This document shows positions 8,449-18,100 of a stretch of DNA of 64,000 nucleotides, piece after piece. A program made the translations under genes and the position numbers. Source of the stretch: Anatilimnocola aggregata. Lineage in GTDB: Bacteria; Planctomycetota; Planctomycetia; Pirellulales; Pirellulaceae. Each line of letters begins with the position of its first letter. Within the stretch, counting starts at the first letter, position 1. The notes beneath the pieces are model-generated. The model was not told the origin of the DNA. It saw nothing but the letters and a program-made list of their open reading frames with translations, and did not search any database. Where the stretch lies: NCBI RefSeq assembly GCF_007747655.1, contig NZ_CP036274.1, positions 8,246,001 through 8,310,000 on the forward strand. Direction: 5' to 3'.

Positions 8449-11400
8449 TTATTTGTTCAACACTTCATCCAAATTTAGCAGCTCGTTCACGATCATTGTC
8501 CAGGTCGCCAACTCTGCTGGTTTGATGAATGGGTCAGGCTTCGACTCACCGACGGTGATCAATTTGTTGGTATCGTCCGGTGAATTGGAATAATGCTCTC
8601 GAATCGTCTTGAGCGAATCCAGCACCACGGGTAGCTCGTTGGCGCGGAGCGAGCGAGCGAGAACATGCTGCGTGACGAAGTTCAACCTAGCAGCGTCATC
8701 CGCGCCACCTTCTTTGAGCGTGCGCTGAGCCAGGAATCGCGCCGCTTCCACGAACTGCGGGTCGTTCAGTGTGACGAGGGCCTGCAGCGGCGTGTTGGTG
8801 CGTTCGCGGCGAGTGGCGCAGCTCTCGCGGTTGGGGGCGTTGAAGATCTCCATGGAGGCCGGCGGGGCGGAGCGTTTCCAAAAGGTGTACATGCTGCGGC
8901 GGTAGAGATTTTCGCCAGTGTCACGCTTGTAGTCGCGAGTGTTGCTGCCGATCATGGCGACCGCCTCCCAGACTCCGTCGGGCTGATAGGGCTTGACACT
9001 GGGGCCACCCAGCTTTTGCACCAGAATGCCCGAGGATGACAGGGCATAGTCGCGAATCATTTCGGCATCCATCCGATACCGTGGGCCACGACTCAAGAAG
9101 CGATTTTCGCGATCTTTCTCTAGTTTTTCCGGCGTCGTGATGGCTGCCTGACGATAGGTGGCAGACATGAAGACTTGCTTAAAGAACCGCTTCACGTCCC
9201 AGTTTCCGTCCCGGAAATCGACGGCCAGCCAATCGAGCAGCGGCTGATTCGCAGGGAGATCGCCGGCAACGCCCAGATCGCCAGAGGTCTTCACGATGCC
9301 ATTGCCGAATACTTCCTGCCAGAAGCGATTGACCGTGACCCTGGTCGTTAGCGGCTGATCTTCTCGCAATAGCCAGTTGGCTAAGCCGAGTCGATTGCGA
9401 GGCACGTCGTCGGCCATCTTGGGCAGGACTTCGGGTGTGTTTGGCTTCACCTGATCCTTACGGCGGTCGTATTCACCGCGCTGCAGAACGAACGCCATCG
9501 CGGGCGATTCCTTTTCCTGCATCACATAGGCCTTCGTTCCGCGGGCGATGATGTTCGCTTTCTCCTGCTGCAGCTCATTCAGGTTGGCGGTCGCCTCTTG
9601 AAACGTCTTGTCGTTCGTGCCGAGCCACCAGTTGTAGAGTTCGTCGTTTTCGCCCGGCGTTCGCTGATCGGCCGGCTTAGCGAGGAGCGCGGCGAAGCGC
9701 GTCGTCTTGGCGAGCGATTCCACTTCCGCCGCCGTGAGCGACTTTTGATAAATCCGCAGATCTTGCACGGTGACACCCGCGAGGATTTCGCCCGTATGTC
9801 GTTGTCCGAGCTTGAAGGGCACGCGCGTCTTGGTGGTCGCAGAGAGCTTGTCCGCTTCGACGTTCGTCTTCTGTTCTTTACCGTCGTAATAGAACTTCAC
9901 GCCGCTGGCCTTCGACGAGCCATCGTAGGTGACGGCGACGTGCGTCCATTGGTTGCCGGGAACCTGGGTCTCGGCGACGACCTTGAGCGCGTTATCGGGC
10001 CAGGCGTTAACAATATGCGTGCCGACGCGACGGGCCTGGACCCAGAAATCCCAGCCGCGGTACTTGTTGGCGTTATCCATCCGGGCGGCGATCGCGCCGG
10101 CCGAATCGTTGGGGTTGAGCTTGATCCAAGCCGAAGTGGAGAACGGCTGATCGCGCTCGAAATTGGCGACGTCAGCGAGTTCCAAGGCCGCCCCGGTCGT
10201 TTGCAACGCCGGTCCCGAGTTGCCCGGCTGCCAGCTGCCCTTCTCCGTCAGCGGGACTTCGCGATCCTTGCCGTCCACCTGAATCTTCGTAGTCCGACCC
10301 TGGCCTTCGCTCAGCGCAGCCGAGAGATACAGTTTTTCCGTGGGAATCGTGGCGGCCGCCGAGTTCGTATCGCTGCCCGCGGTCGCTAGCCAGCGGTCGA
10401 ACTCGCCGCGGGCCTGTTGTTTCCGCGCAGCCTGGGCGGCGGTCGCTCCGGCAATTTCACCGTCGAGCGTGAAATAACGGGCCTGATCTTCCGGCTTCGG
10501 CACCTGCATGATCGGGGGCGTATTGGGAATGTTCCCGTCCATCGCCGCTTGCGTCGTGTTATTGAAAAACGCGGCCAACTCATAGAACTCTTTTTGGCTG
10601 AGCGGATCGAACTTGTGATCGTGGCAGACGGCGCAGCCAGCGGTCATGCCGAGCCAGGTCTGGGCGACCGTTTCGGTCCGTTCGCGGTTGTACAGGACGA
10701 GATATTCCTCCGCGATCGCGCCCCCTTCGTTCGTCGTGATGTTGCAACGATTGAAGCCCGAGGCAATCTGCTGATCGAGCGTGCGATTGGGGAGCAGATC
10801 GCCGGCGAGCTGCTCGACCGTGAAGACATCGAACCGCTTGTTCTCGTTGAAGGCCTTGATGACCCAATCGCGATAGGACCAGATCTCGCGATAGTTATCG
10901 AAGTGAATGCCATGCGTATCGGCGTAACGCGCAACGTCCAGCCAATGCCGGCCGCGATGCTCGCCCCATTGTGGCGATTCGAGCAATTTGTCAATCAGTT
11001 TCTCATACGCATTTGGCGATTCATCTTTTATGTAGGTTTCCACGACGGCCGGATCGGGCGGCAGACCGGTGATGTCGAGGCTCAGCCGCCGCGCAATCGT
11101 GCGTTTATCGGCTTCCAGCGCTGGCTTCAGTCCAAGCGATTCCAGCTTCGCGAGCACGAACGCATCGATCGGGTTTTTCGCCCAGGCTTTGTCCTTCACT
11201 TCGGGCAACGGCGGACGCACGGGCGCGATGAATGACCAATGCTTCTGATATTCCGCTCCCTCTGCGATCCATTGCTTCAGCAGTTCCTGCTGAGCCGGCT
11301 TGAGGCTCTTCTTCGTGGCCGGCGGCGGCATGATCTCTTTCGGATCAGTCGACATGATCCGGGCGATGAGGGCGCTCTCCGAGATTTTCCCCGGCACGAT

Positions 11401-11604
11401 CGCCGTGCTCTCGATCGCCGCCTCGCGCTGGTCAAGCCGCAAATCGGCCTTGCGGGCCGCGGAATCGGCTCCGTGGCAGGCGAAGCAGTTATCGACCAGG
11501 ATTGGCCGGATGTCGCGGTTGAACTCGATCTTGCCATCCGCGGCGGCAGCCAGTGACAAGAACTGCACGAGGGGAGCAACGATCGCAAGTGTGAGTCGTG
11601 GCAT
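8449..11604 (-). CDS. Exported cytochrome-domain protein with PSCyt1, DUF1549, LamG-like and DUF1553 domains
   Basis: A ~1051-residue exported protein. After a signal peptide (LTLAIVAPLVQFLSLAAAADG) comes a Planctomycete cytochrome C domain with one haem motif, CFACH, near residue 40, then PGKISESALIARIMS and an IMPPP ligand-type segment. DUF1549 spans roughly 130-340 (LDITGLPPDPAVVETYI, HWLDVARYADTHG). A concanavalin/LamG-like domain lies at ~450-640, and DUF1553 at ~730-1000 (NRLGLANWLL, RVTVNRFWQEVFG, RRSMYTFWKRSAPP). The LamG insertion suggests carbohydrate binding. It is first in a two-gene operon with the DUF1501 gene. The electron-transfer role of the haem domain is inferred from the family. 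Confidence 0.92.
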   Translation of the reverse strand: MPRLTLAIVAPLVQFLSLAAAADGKIEFNRDIRPILVDNCFACHGADSAARKADLRLDQREAAIESTAIVPGKISESALIARIMSTDPKEIMPPPATKKSLKPAQQELLKQWIAEGAEYQKHWSFIAPVRPPLPEVKDKAWAKNPIDAFVLAKLESLGLKPALEADKRTIARRLSLDITGLPPDPAVVETYIKDESPNAYEKLIDKLLESPQWGEHRGRHWLDVARYADTHGIHFDNYREIWSYRDWVIKAFNENKRFDVFTVEQLAGDLLPNRTLDQQIASGFNRCNITTNEGGAIAEEYLVLYNRERTETVAQTWLGMTAGCAVCHDHKFDPLSQKEFYELAAFFNNTTQAAMDGNIPNTPPIMQVPKPEDQARYFTLDGEIAGATAAQAARKQQARGEFDRWLATAGSDTNSAAATIPTEKLYLSAALSEGQGRTTKIQVDGKDREVPLTEKGSWQPGNSGPALQTTGAALELADVANFERDQPFSTSAWIKLNPNDSAGAIAARMDNANKYRGWDFWVQARRVGTHIVNAWPDNALKVVAETQVPGNQWTHVAVTYDGSSKASGVKFYYDGKEQKTNVEADKLSATTKTRVPFKLGQRHTGEILAGVTVQDLRIYQKSLTAAEVESLAKTTRFAALLAKPADQRTPGENDELYNWWLGTNDKTFQEATANLNELQQEKANIIARGTKAYVMQEKESPAMAFVLQRGEYDRRKDQVKPNTPEVLPKMADDVPRNRLGLANWLLREDQPLTTRVTVNRFWQEVFGNGIVKTSGDLGVAGDLPANQPLLDWLAVDFRDGNWDVKRFFKQVFMSATYRQAAITTPEKLEKDRENRFLSRGPRYRMDAEMIRDYALSSSGILVQKLGGPSVKPYQPDGVWEAVAMIGSNTRDYKRDTGENLYRRSMYTFWKRSAPPASMEIFNAPNRESCATRRERTNTPLQALVTLNDPQFVEAARFLAQRTLKEGGADDAARLNFVTQHVLARSLRANELPVVLDSLKTIREHYSNSPDDTNKLITVGESKPDPFIKPAELATWTMIVNELLNLDEVLNK

Positions 11605-11919
11605 GGCGTATTTCAATGACTATAGGACGATGCGAGGTGAGGAGGAAGCTCACGCATAGGGACCATCACACAGGGACGGTCGGCGGGAACGGACTTTCAC
11701 TTTTCTCAGGCTCCAATGCACTTTGCGCCTAAGGGAACGCGCCTGAGAGGACGTTCTTTCTCCATAGTAACGACAGGCAAGCCCGGCGTCCATTTTGAGG
11801 AGTGGGGAACCATTTGGCGCTGGTTCGTCCGTGCGCGGACTTAGGAATAGAATATGGGAATTGGCTCGCGGATTCCGTTAGAGCGATACCGGTGGCAACT
11901 GGTCCTCTGTGGTATTCTG

Positions 11920-11970
11920 GCGTGCAGTGTGTCACGACCTTCTGGATTTTTCTGCGCGAGTTCTCGCCAG
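11920..11970 (-). repeat. ~50 bp palindromic module, copy 4 (inverted)
   Basis: On the minus strand: CTGGCGAGAACTCGCGCAGA, then AATCCAGAAGGTCGTGACAC and an end GCACGCC. It has the same block order as the other copies and is oriented opposite to copy 5, which lies 430 bp to the right. Confidence 0.7.
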
Positions 11971-12173
11971 TTTAGTCCATGCCCGTCCTGACTTGGCAGA
12001 CCCGAGCCGTGGTTTCTCCGCGAGTCCCGCGTTGTAGCTTCGCTTTTCACCTCGCCGTTCCCAAGCCGCGCATACTCCGACCACGGACGACTCGTTTTTT
12101 TACTGTACCAAGCTCAGTTGAGGCTCACGGTCACCGGCTCACGCGCTACAGGTCCGCCTCCGGTTGGCCTCCG

Positions 12174-12290
12174 CTCGCGTCTGGCGGGCAATCGGGCCGT
12201 CCGCTGCCAGAGTTGCAGCGAACCAGTGGCCATCAGCAACTGACGCCGGTCGAACGAAGGAATCGGGCGAAGTTGGGTGCCGGTGGGCAC
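12174..12290 (+). pseudogene. Transposase 3'-end fragment
   Basis: The DNA encoding the last ~25 residues of the transposase family (RLAGNRAVRCQSCS in the 6.2 kb copy) recurs here almost unchanged, followed by the same GACGCCGGTCGAACGAAGG downstream sequence. Nothing of the N-terminal or catalytic part is left, and no ribosome site precedes it. Confidence 0.65.
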
Positions 12291-12398
12291 GGACGTTGTC
12301 GGAAGCGATCTGAATGCCGGAAAACACTCCCCGGTTCGGGTGGCGTGGTGGTAGCCGCTGCCCCATAATGTCGCCATTCCCGGGATTTCCGGTTCGTC

Positions 12399-12450
12399 GG
12401 TGGCGAAAACTCGCGCACGAAAGTCCCGAATGTCGCGGCTCGCAGCACGG
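12399..12450 (+). repeat. ~50 bp palindromic module, copy 5
   Basis: It reads GGTGGCGAAAACTCGCGCAC, GAAAGTCCCGAATGTCGCGG and CTCGCAGCACGG, ending ~45 bp before the monooxygenase start codon. It therefore lies inside that gene's likely promoter or leader region. Confidence 0.75.
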
Positions 12451-12495
12451 CTCTAAGCAATCAACACACAGCTGCGTATTAGATTGAAACACACC

Positions 12496-13998
12496 ATGCT
12501 GCAACGTTCCGAAAAGTCCTCGAAGGTGCCACTGAATCACCAGCCGACCATCGCTATCCTGGGCGCGGGCGCTGCTGGCTTATGCATGGGGATGCGACTA
12601 AAGCAACTCAGCATAGAATCATTTACCATTTACGAAAAATCTGATCGCGTGGGGGGCACCTGGCGGGAAAACACTTATCCCGGGGCAGGCTGCGATGTCC
12701 CTTCGCACCTGTATTCCTTTTCGTTCGAGCCCAAGTTTGATTGGAGCCGCGTCTACTCGCGCCAGCCGGAGATTCAGCGTTATCTCGAACATTGCGCCCA
12801 AAAGTACGACCTGCACCGCCATGTGCGGTTTGGTTTCGAAGTCGCTAACGCCAGCTTCGACGAGGCGGCGGGTATCTGGCGTTTGCGAACCACCAGCGGT
12901 GAGGAGTTTACCGCCCAGGTGCTGATCACCGGAACGGGACAACTCAACCGGCCACATACGCCCGAGATTCCGGGGCTCGAAGAGTTTGGTGGTGCTCAAT
13001 TTCATTCTGCCCGTTGGAATCACCAACACGATTTGGCCGGGCGCAACGTGGCAGTGATTGGCAACGCCGCCAGCGCGATTCAGTTTATTCCCCCGGTCGC
13101 GGAAGTTGCGAAAAAAGTACACGTTTTCCAGCGGCATGCCAACTGGATCATCCCGCGCAATGATCGTGCGTACCGCACGTGGGAGCGATTCGCGTTTCAA
13201 TATGCGCCCGGTTACGCGCGGCTGATGCGGGCGTTGATCTACTGGAAATGTGAAAGCCGCTTTTTTGTTCTGTTCCGGAAAAGCTGGGTCGCCTGGTATC
13301 TGAAGTGGTGTGCCACCCGTTATCTTGAGTCGCACATTCAGGATCCCGCGCTGCGTAAAACGCTGACGCCTGATTTTACTCCCGGTTGCAAGCGAACGTT
13401 AATCTCCGACGACTACTACCAAGCTTTGGCTCGGCCAAATGTCGAGGTCGTTACGAACGGCATCGCGCGGATCACGCGAGATGGCATCATCACCAATGAC
13501 GGAACGTTGCATGCTGCCGATACGCTTGTCTTTGCCACTGGTTTCGAGGCCACTCGCTTCCTGGCACCGATCGAAATCACGGGGCGCGAGGGGCGTCAAC
13601 TTGCTGACGTATGGAAGCATGGTGCGGAGGCCTATCTGGGCGTGGCGGTGTCGGGTTTTCCCAATTTATTTCTACTCTATGGTCCGAACACAAACCTTGG
13701 ACACAACTCGATCATTTTCATGATCGAGTGTCAGGTGAACTACATCCTGCAATGCCTGTCCCGTCTTCAGTCGCAGCGTTTGGCGACGTTGGAGGTCAAA
13801 CCCGAGGTGCAAGATTCGTATAACCGCGAGCTCCAGCGCGGTCTCGCAAAAACCGCTTGGTACGCCGGATGCAGCAGTTGGTATAAAACGAAGGCCGGCA
13901 AAGTCACCAACAACTGGTCCGGATTCGCATCGCAATATTGGTGGCGCATGCGGCGTCCAGACCCTAACGCTTTTCATGCCGCCCCTGAGGTAACCTAA
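12496..13998 (+). CDS. Flavin-containing monooxygenase, Baeyer-Villiger type
   Basis: A ~500-residue FAD- and NADPH-dependent monooxygenase. The first Rossmann motif GAGAAG (residues ~23-28) binds FAD, and a second nucleotide motif, VIGNAASA, follows the linker for NADPH. Between them FGGAQFHSARW fits the Baeyer-Villiger fingerprint FxGxxxHxxxW, and TLVFATGFEAT is the late ATG motif of this superfamily. Such enzymes insert oxygen into ketones to form esters or lactones; the substrate cannot be predicted. The ATG at 12496 is used, since the alternative TTG lies only four codons upstream. It is flanked on both sides by transposase debris, which suggests that it sits in a mobile or recently rearranged region. 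Confidence 0.88.
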   Translation: MLQRSEKSSKVPLNHQPTIAILGAGAAGLCMGMRLKQLSIESFTIYEKSDRVGGTWRENTYPGAGCDVPSHLYSFSFEPKFDWSRVYSRQPEIQRYLEHCAQKYDLHRHVRFGFEVANASFDEAAGIWRLRTTSGEEFTAQVLITGTGQLNRPHTPEIPGLEEFGGAQFHSARWNHQHDLAGRNVAVIGNAASAIQFIPPVAEVAKKVHVFQRHANWIIPRNDRAYRTWERFAFQYAPGYARLMRALIYWKCESRFFVLFRKSWVAWYLKWCATRYLESHIQDPALRKTLTPDFTPGCKRTLISDDYYQALARPNVEVVTNGIARITRDGIITNDGTLHAADTLVFATGFEATRFLAPIEITGREGRQLADVWKHGAEAYLGVAVSGFPNLFLLYGPNTNLGHNSIIFMIECQVNYILQCLSRLQSQRLATLEVKPEVQDSYNRELQRGLAKTAWYAGCSSWYKTKAGKVTNNWSGFASQYWWRMRRPDPNAFHAAPEVT

Positions 13999-14059
13999 CG
14001 CCCCGAGGGTGGCATTATTTTCTTGTGGATCTCGGTTCAATCTAACTGCTTCGGTGGCG

Positions 14060-14763
14060 GCCTGGATCGAGATTCAGTTTGTATTTGGAGTCATCACGGC
14101 GTTTCATAAAATCTTCGGGCTTTTCCCTGGCCAACGTGCGGTTGCCGGATGGGACTGCTAAGACACTGCTGCTGCGGGCCATTGACCGTTCCCGATCGCA
14201 TTTCAGCCTGCGTCCTGTCCTCCGCATCATCGGTTTATCCCAGACAAGATTCTACGCCTGGAGCAACGAGACGCGTTGCAGCCTGGCCAACCAAGCGTCG
14301 TGTCCGCGCAGTTCGCCGTAGCAACTCACGGCCGCCGAAGTCGGCGTGATCCGGGACATGGTCACGGCCGATGAGTACCGACATGTGCCGACCAGAACGC
14401 TGGCCCGGTTGGCCCAGCGAATCGGCAAGGTCTTTGCTTCGGCGAACACCTGGCGCCGCTTGGTCCGGCTTCACAGCTGGCGCCGACCCCGACAACGCGT
14501 TTATCCAGCCAAGCCCAAAATCGGCATTCGAGCTTCGTGCGCCAACGAAATCTGGCACATCGACACCACGCGGAGCAGCACAACAAGCATCTCCCGCATG
14601 CCGCGTTTCATGGCCAGACACCCGACGCGATGTACTTCGGCACGGGGGCCGAAGTTCCGAAACAGTTGGCGGCTGCGAAAGTCGCGGCTCGGCAAGCGCG
14701 TCTGGTGGGTAATCGGGCCCTGCGTTGCCAAAGCTGCAGCCAGTCCGTTGCCGCCATTAACTG
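14060..14763 (+). pseudogene. IS3-like transposase remnant with a different internal deletion
   Basis: Frames shift along this copy. It keeps the region missing at 6.2 kb: VRLPDGTAKTLLLRAIDRS, then FSLRPVLRIIG, then a long middle part with VIRDMVTADEYRHVPTRT, FASANTWRRLVRLHSWRRP, YPAKPKIGIRASC and NEIWHIDTT, the catalytic-core entry. Right after IWHIDTT it jumps to HNKHLPHAAFHGQTPDAMYF and the normal C-terminus. The section between, which would carry the later acidic residues, is deleted. Stop codons near 14320 and frame changes confirm that it is dead. Read with the 6.2 kb copy it lets most of the ancestral transposase be reconstructed. Confidence 0.78.
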
Positions 14764-14918
14764 AAGTCGGTCGAACGAAGGAATCGGGCGAAGGTGGGTG
14801 CCGGTGCGCGCGAACGGCTTGAAAGGTGCTCCGGCCAGCGGACAAGCCGTCGTTCCGAGGAGTTTAGCCGCGATTCTCTTGCCCGGGCTCGCACATCTTT
14901 TGGCCTCCCGCACCCCAA

Positions 14919-15013
14919 GTGGCGAGAACTCGCGCAGAAAGTCCCAAATGTTGTGGTTGTCAGCACGGCGAGAACTCGCGCGGAAAGTCCCAAATGTCGT
15001 GACACGCAGCACG
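14919..15013 (+). repeat. ~50 bp palindromic module, copies 6 and 7 in tandem
   Basis: Two copies lie directly head to tail. The first runs from GTGGCGAGAACTCGCGCAG to CAGCACGG; the second starts GGCGAGAACTCGCGCGG and ends CGCAGCACG. This is the only tandem pair seen, and it closes the block shared with the 6.4-6.8 kb region. Confidence 0.75.
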
Positions 15014-15047
15014 CATAATTTTTTTCGCACGCCGGGCTGCGCCAGTC

Positions 15048-15074
15048 GAGAGAGAGAGAGAGAGAGAGAGAGAG
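15048..15074 (+). repeat. (GA)n microsatellite
   Basis: An uninterrupted GA dinucleotide tract of 27 bases lies between the last repeat module and the 3' end of the minus-strand kinase gene. Purine-rich sequence (AGAGAACAGAATTACAGAG) continues to its right. On the minus strand it is transcribed as a polypyrimidine tract just after the kinase stop. Confidence 0.9.
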
Positions 15075-15143
15075 GAACAGAGAACAGAATTACAGAGATC
15101 AGCAAATCAGAGATTCAGAGTACGACGACTGGAAGCCAAGCCC

Positions 15144-18100
15144 CTACCACACCCGCACGACACGAAAACCGCTGACGTTGTTACGGTGCGACGGCGAGTT
15201 GTTGCCGCGATACGCAGACCGACAGTAGGAAGCGTAGTAGTTCCAGTGGCCGCCACGGAGCACGCGATCGGAGCCGGAAAATGGGCCATTTGGGTCGTTG
15301 GCGAGGGTCTTCTCGTGCCACTTTTCGTCGTAGTAATCTTGGCACCACTCCCATACATTGCCATGCATGTCGGACAGGCCGAACGGGTTGGGCAGCTTGG
15401 TTCCCACCGCATGCGTTCGACCGCCATGGTTTTTGTTGTACCAACCATATTGCTCTAACTGCTGGTGGTCGTCGCCAAACGAATACTGCGTCGTCGTACC
15501 AGCCCGACAGGCGTATTCCCATTCGGCTTCGGTCGGCAAACGATAGCCATTCTTGTTCGGTTGCAACTGACTGGTGTTCCCGTTCAGCACATAACAGGGA
15601 TCGAGTTTTTCTTGCACAGAAAGCCAATTGCAGTAGGCCACTGCATCGTTCCAGGTAATCACCGCCGCGGGTGAATCGTCCGCCACAACGTAGCCGGGTT
15701 TGAGGTAAGTCTGGATCGGTTTGGCCGGCTGACCAGGAACGACCGGCGGTGGAGACGCCTTAGCTTTGAGCTCTTCTTGCTCGGCTGCGGTGACGTAGCC
15801 AGAGGCAGAGAAGTTCTTGAACTGGCCCACCGTCACTTCCGTGGCACCCATGAGGAAGGGCTTGGTGATCACGACCTGATGCTGGGGGCGCTCCGCCTTT
15901 TCGATGCGGTCTTTTGTACCTTGATCGGCTTTGGTTTCCTCCGCTGCCTTGAGAGCAGCTGCAACTTGCTCATCCGTGCTGCCCATCATGAACTCGCCGG
16001 GCGGGATGAGAACCATTTTCATGCCGACGCTGTTGGTCGTCTCGACCTCGGTGCCGAGATGCTTGGCCCAGGCTTGTTGATGTTGCTTGGCTTGAGCGGC
16101 GTCGAAGGGGGCTTTAGCGAGTGGCGGGACGGGGCTAGTCGCCGTTAGGAAGGAAACGGCAGGCGATTTCGATGTCGAAGCGGTCGCAACTGCTCCCAGA
16201 TTCGATGAGTCGGCCTTCACCCACTTCGCCCCGACGATCTTGGCGTGATGCTTATTGTCCGACGAATCAAAGGCCGTGTCGCCGCTGCCCTCGTCGAAGT
16301 GATAGAGGGCAATGGTATCGGCGTCGGGAGTGAAGCGAGGATCGGGTTTGAAGTCGCCGGTGTAGCGGGCGACCTTGGAGATGCGAACTTCGTCGATGAT
16401 GCCGTCGAAGACGGCAGAAGGACTTACAGGTAGTTGCGGCCCTTTTTTTCCTGTTGGGTCGGCCCCAATGACGATTTGATACGGGCGACTAACGAATTCC
16501 TGGTCTGCCACCGATGCACCTTGTAATACTCCATCCTTGAATAACCGGATGCTCGTTCCATCAAACACTGCCGCAAGATGACTTTTCTCGCCTTCGACTT
16601 CCGCCAGCGATACTTGGGTCGTCGTTTGTGATTTTGTTAGGGAACTGGCGGCCCATTTCGACTTCACAATTTCGAGGCTAAAACCGGTGTCGCTTGCATT
16701 TGATATGACCGTGCCCACCTTTCTGTTGCGAGCCACTACAAATGCTTCGACCGTGAGTGGACCATCGTTCTTGTAAACCAGTGGCGTATAGACAAAGCTC
16801 GACTTTCCATCGAAATCCAGAGCGACTTCATTCGTAGTCGATTGCATCTTCACGGATACCAACTTCGCCGTAATCGCTTTCTTGCCGCCCGACTCCATCT
16901 CGAACTCTTGGCCGAATACAACGAATCCATTTTTCTCAACACGCAGACGATGCTTGCCTGGATCGACGCTGATCGTGACTTTGCCAGCCACGCCTTTCTG
17001 ACTGACCTCGACTTTGCCTTCCGAGTCCAACACCTGCACCATCGCATCGGGCTGATCGACTTCGACGATGAGCGTGCCGTCCTTGGTTTGGAGTGAAACG
17101 ATGATGCCCGCCAGGACCAACACGCCGAGGAACGCCGCACCGATCAGCACCTTGGTGTTCTTCCACGGTGGCTGCTTCCCATCGTTCGACTTGGCAGCGG
17201 CGATCTTCTTAGTGGCCTTCGACTTATGAAGCGTCTGCTGGATCGGCATGTCCTTGAGGAACGTCAACGCACTGTTTTCACAATTAGTGCTGGCCGCTTG
17301 CGAAGTCCCGAGTGATGTCTGCGAGCGGCCGCCAAGTCGCTCCAGGTCAGCGATCACTTCGCTCATCGACTGGTAGCGATCTTCGAGCTTCTTAGCCAGC
17401 ATCTTGCTGAAGACGGATTCCAGTTCTGCCGAGGCTTCGCTACATGCCTTGCGAAGTTCTGGAATGGGATGAGCTTGATGAGCGACGAGCTTGGCCGTGA
17501 TCGTCTCGCCCTCGAATGTCGGCTTGCCGGTCAACAGATAGAAGAGCGAACAGCCCAGGCTGTAGATGTCGGCCCGTGCGTCGGCACTCTTGGTACTCAT
17601 GGCCTGCTCGGGGGCCATGTAGTCCACGGTTCCCATCACCGCCCCGGTGCCGGTCAGTTCGGCTTGGGTGGCCGTTTCGCCGTCCGACTCGATGCGAGCC
17701 AAGCCCATGTCGAGGATCTTAACGACGCCCTTTTTGTCCAAGAGCAGGTTGGCGGGCTTGATGTCTCGATGGACGACGCCTTCGCCGTGAGCGAACTCCA
17801 GTCCACGAGCGGCTTGCAAGATGTAGTTGGTCGCTTTGGCGACGGGGAACGCACCGTTCTTCTTCACCAACGCCGAGAGGTCTTGTCCTTCGACGTATTC
17901 CATAACCAGGAAGTGGACGCCATTGGCTTGGCCAGCATCGTGAGCGGCGACGATGTTGGGATGACTCAGCTTGGCAGCGGCTCTGACTTCACGTTCAAAG
18001 CGGGCAATCGCGGCTGCATCTTTCATCGTCGCACTTGGCAACATCTTGATCGCCACGGTGCGATCCATACGCCTGTGAAGTGCTTTCAGGACTTGCCCCA

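Larger units (their letters stand above)
11605..12495. other. Gene-free stretch holding module copies 4-5 and a transposase tail
   Basis: Upstream of two divergent genes (the minus-strand DUF1553 gene and the plus-strand monooxygenase), so both promoters should lie here, but no convincing -35/-10 pair stands out. The interval is dominated by repeat debris, listed separately. Confidence 0.5.

Noticed and set aside
9598-11235. Long open frames on the plus strand opposite the DUF1553 gene
   Set aside because: They mirror the codon pattern of the true gene, are very Arg/Gly/Leu-rich and show no domain.
15001-15143. GA tract and purine-rich tail as a CRISPR leader or array
   Set aside because: No repeat-spacer periodicity; a simple dinucleotide repeat.
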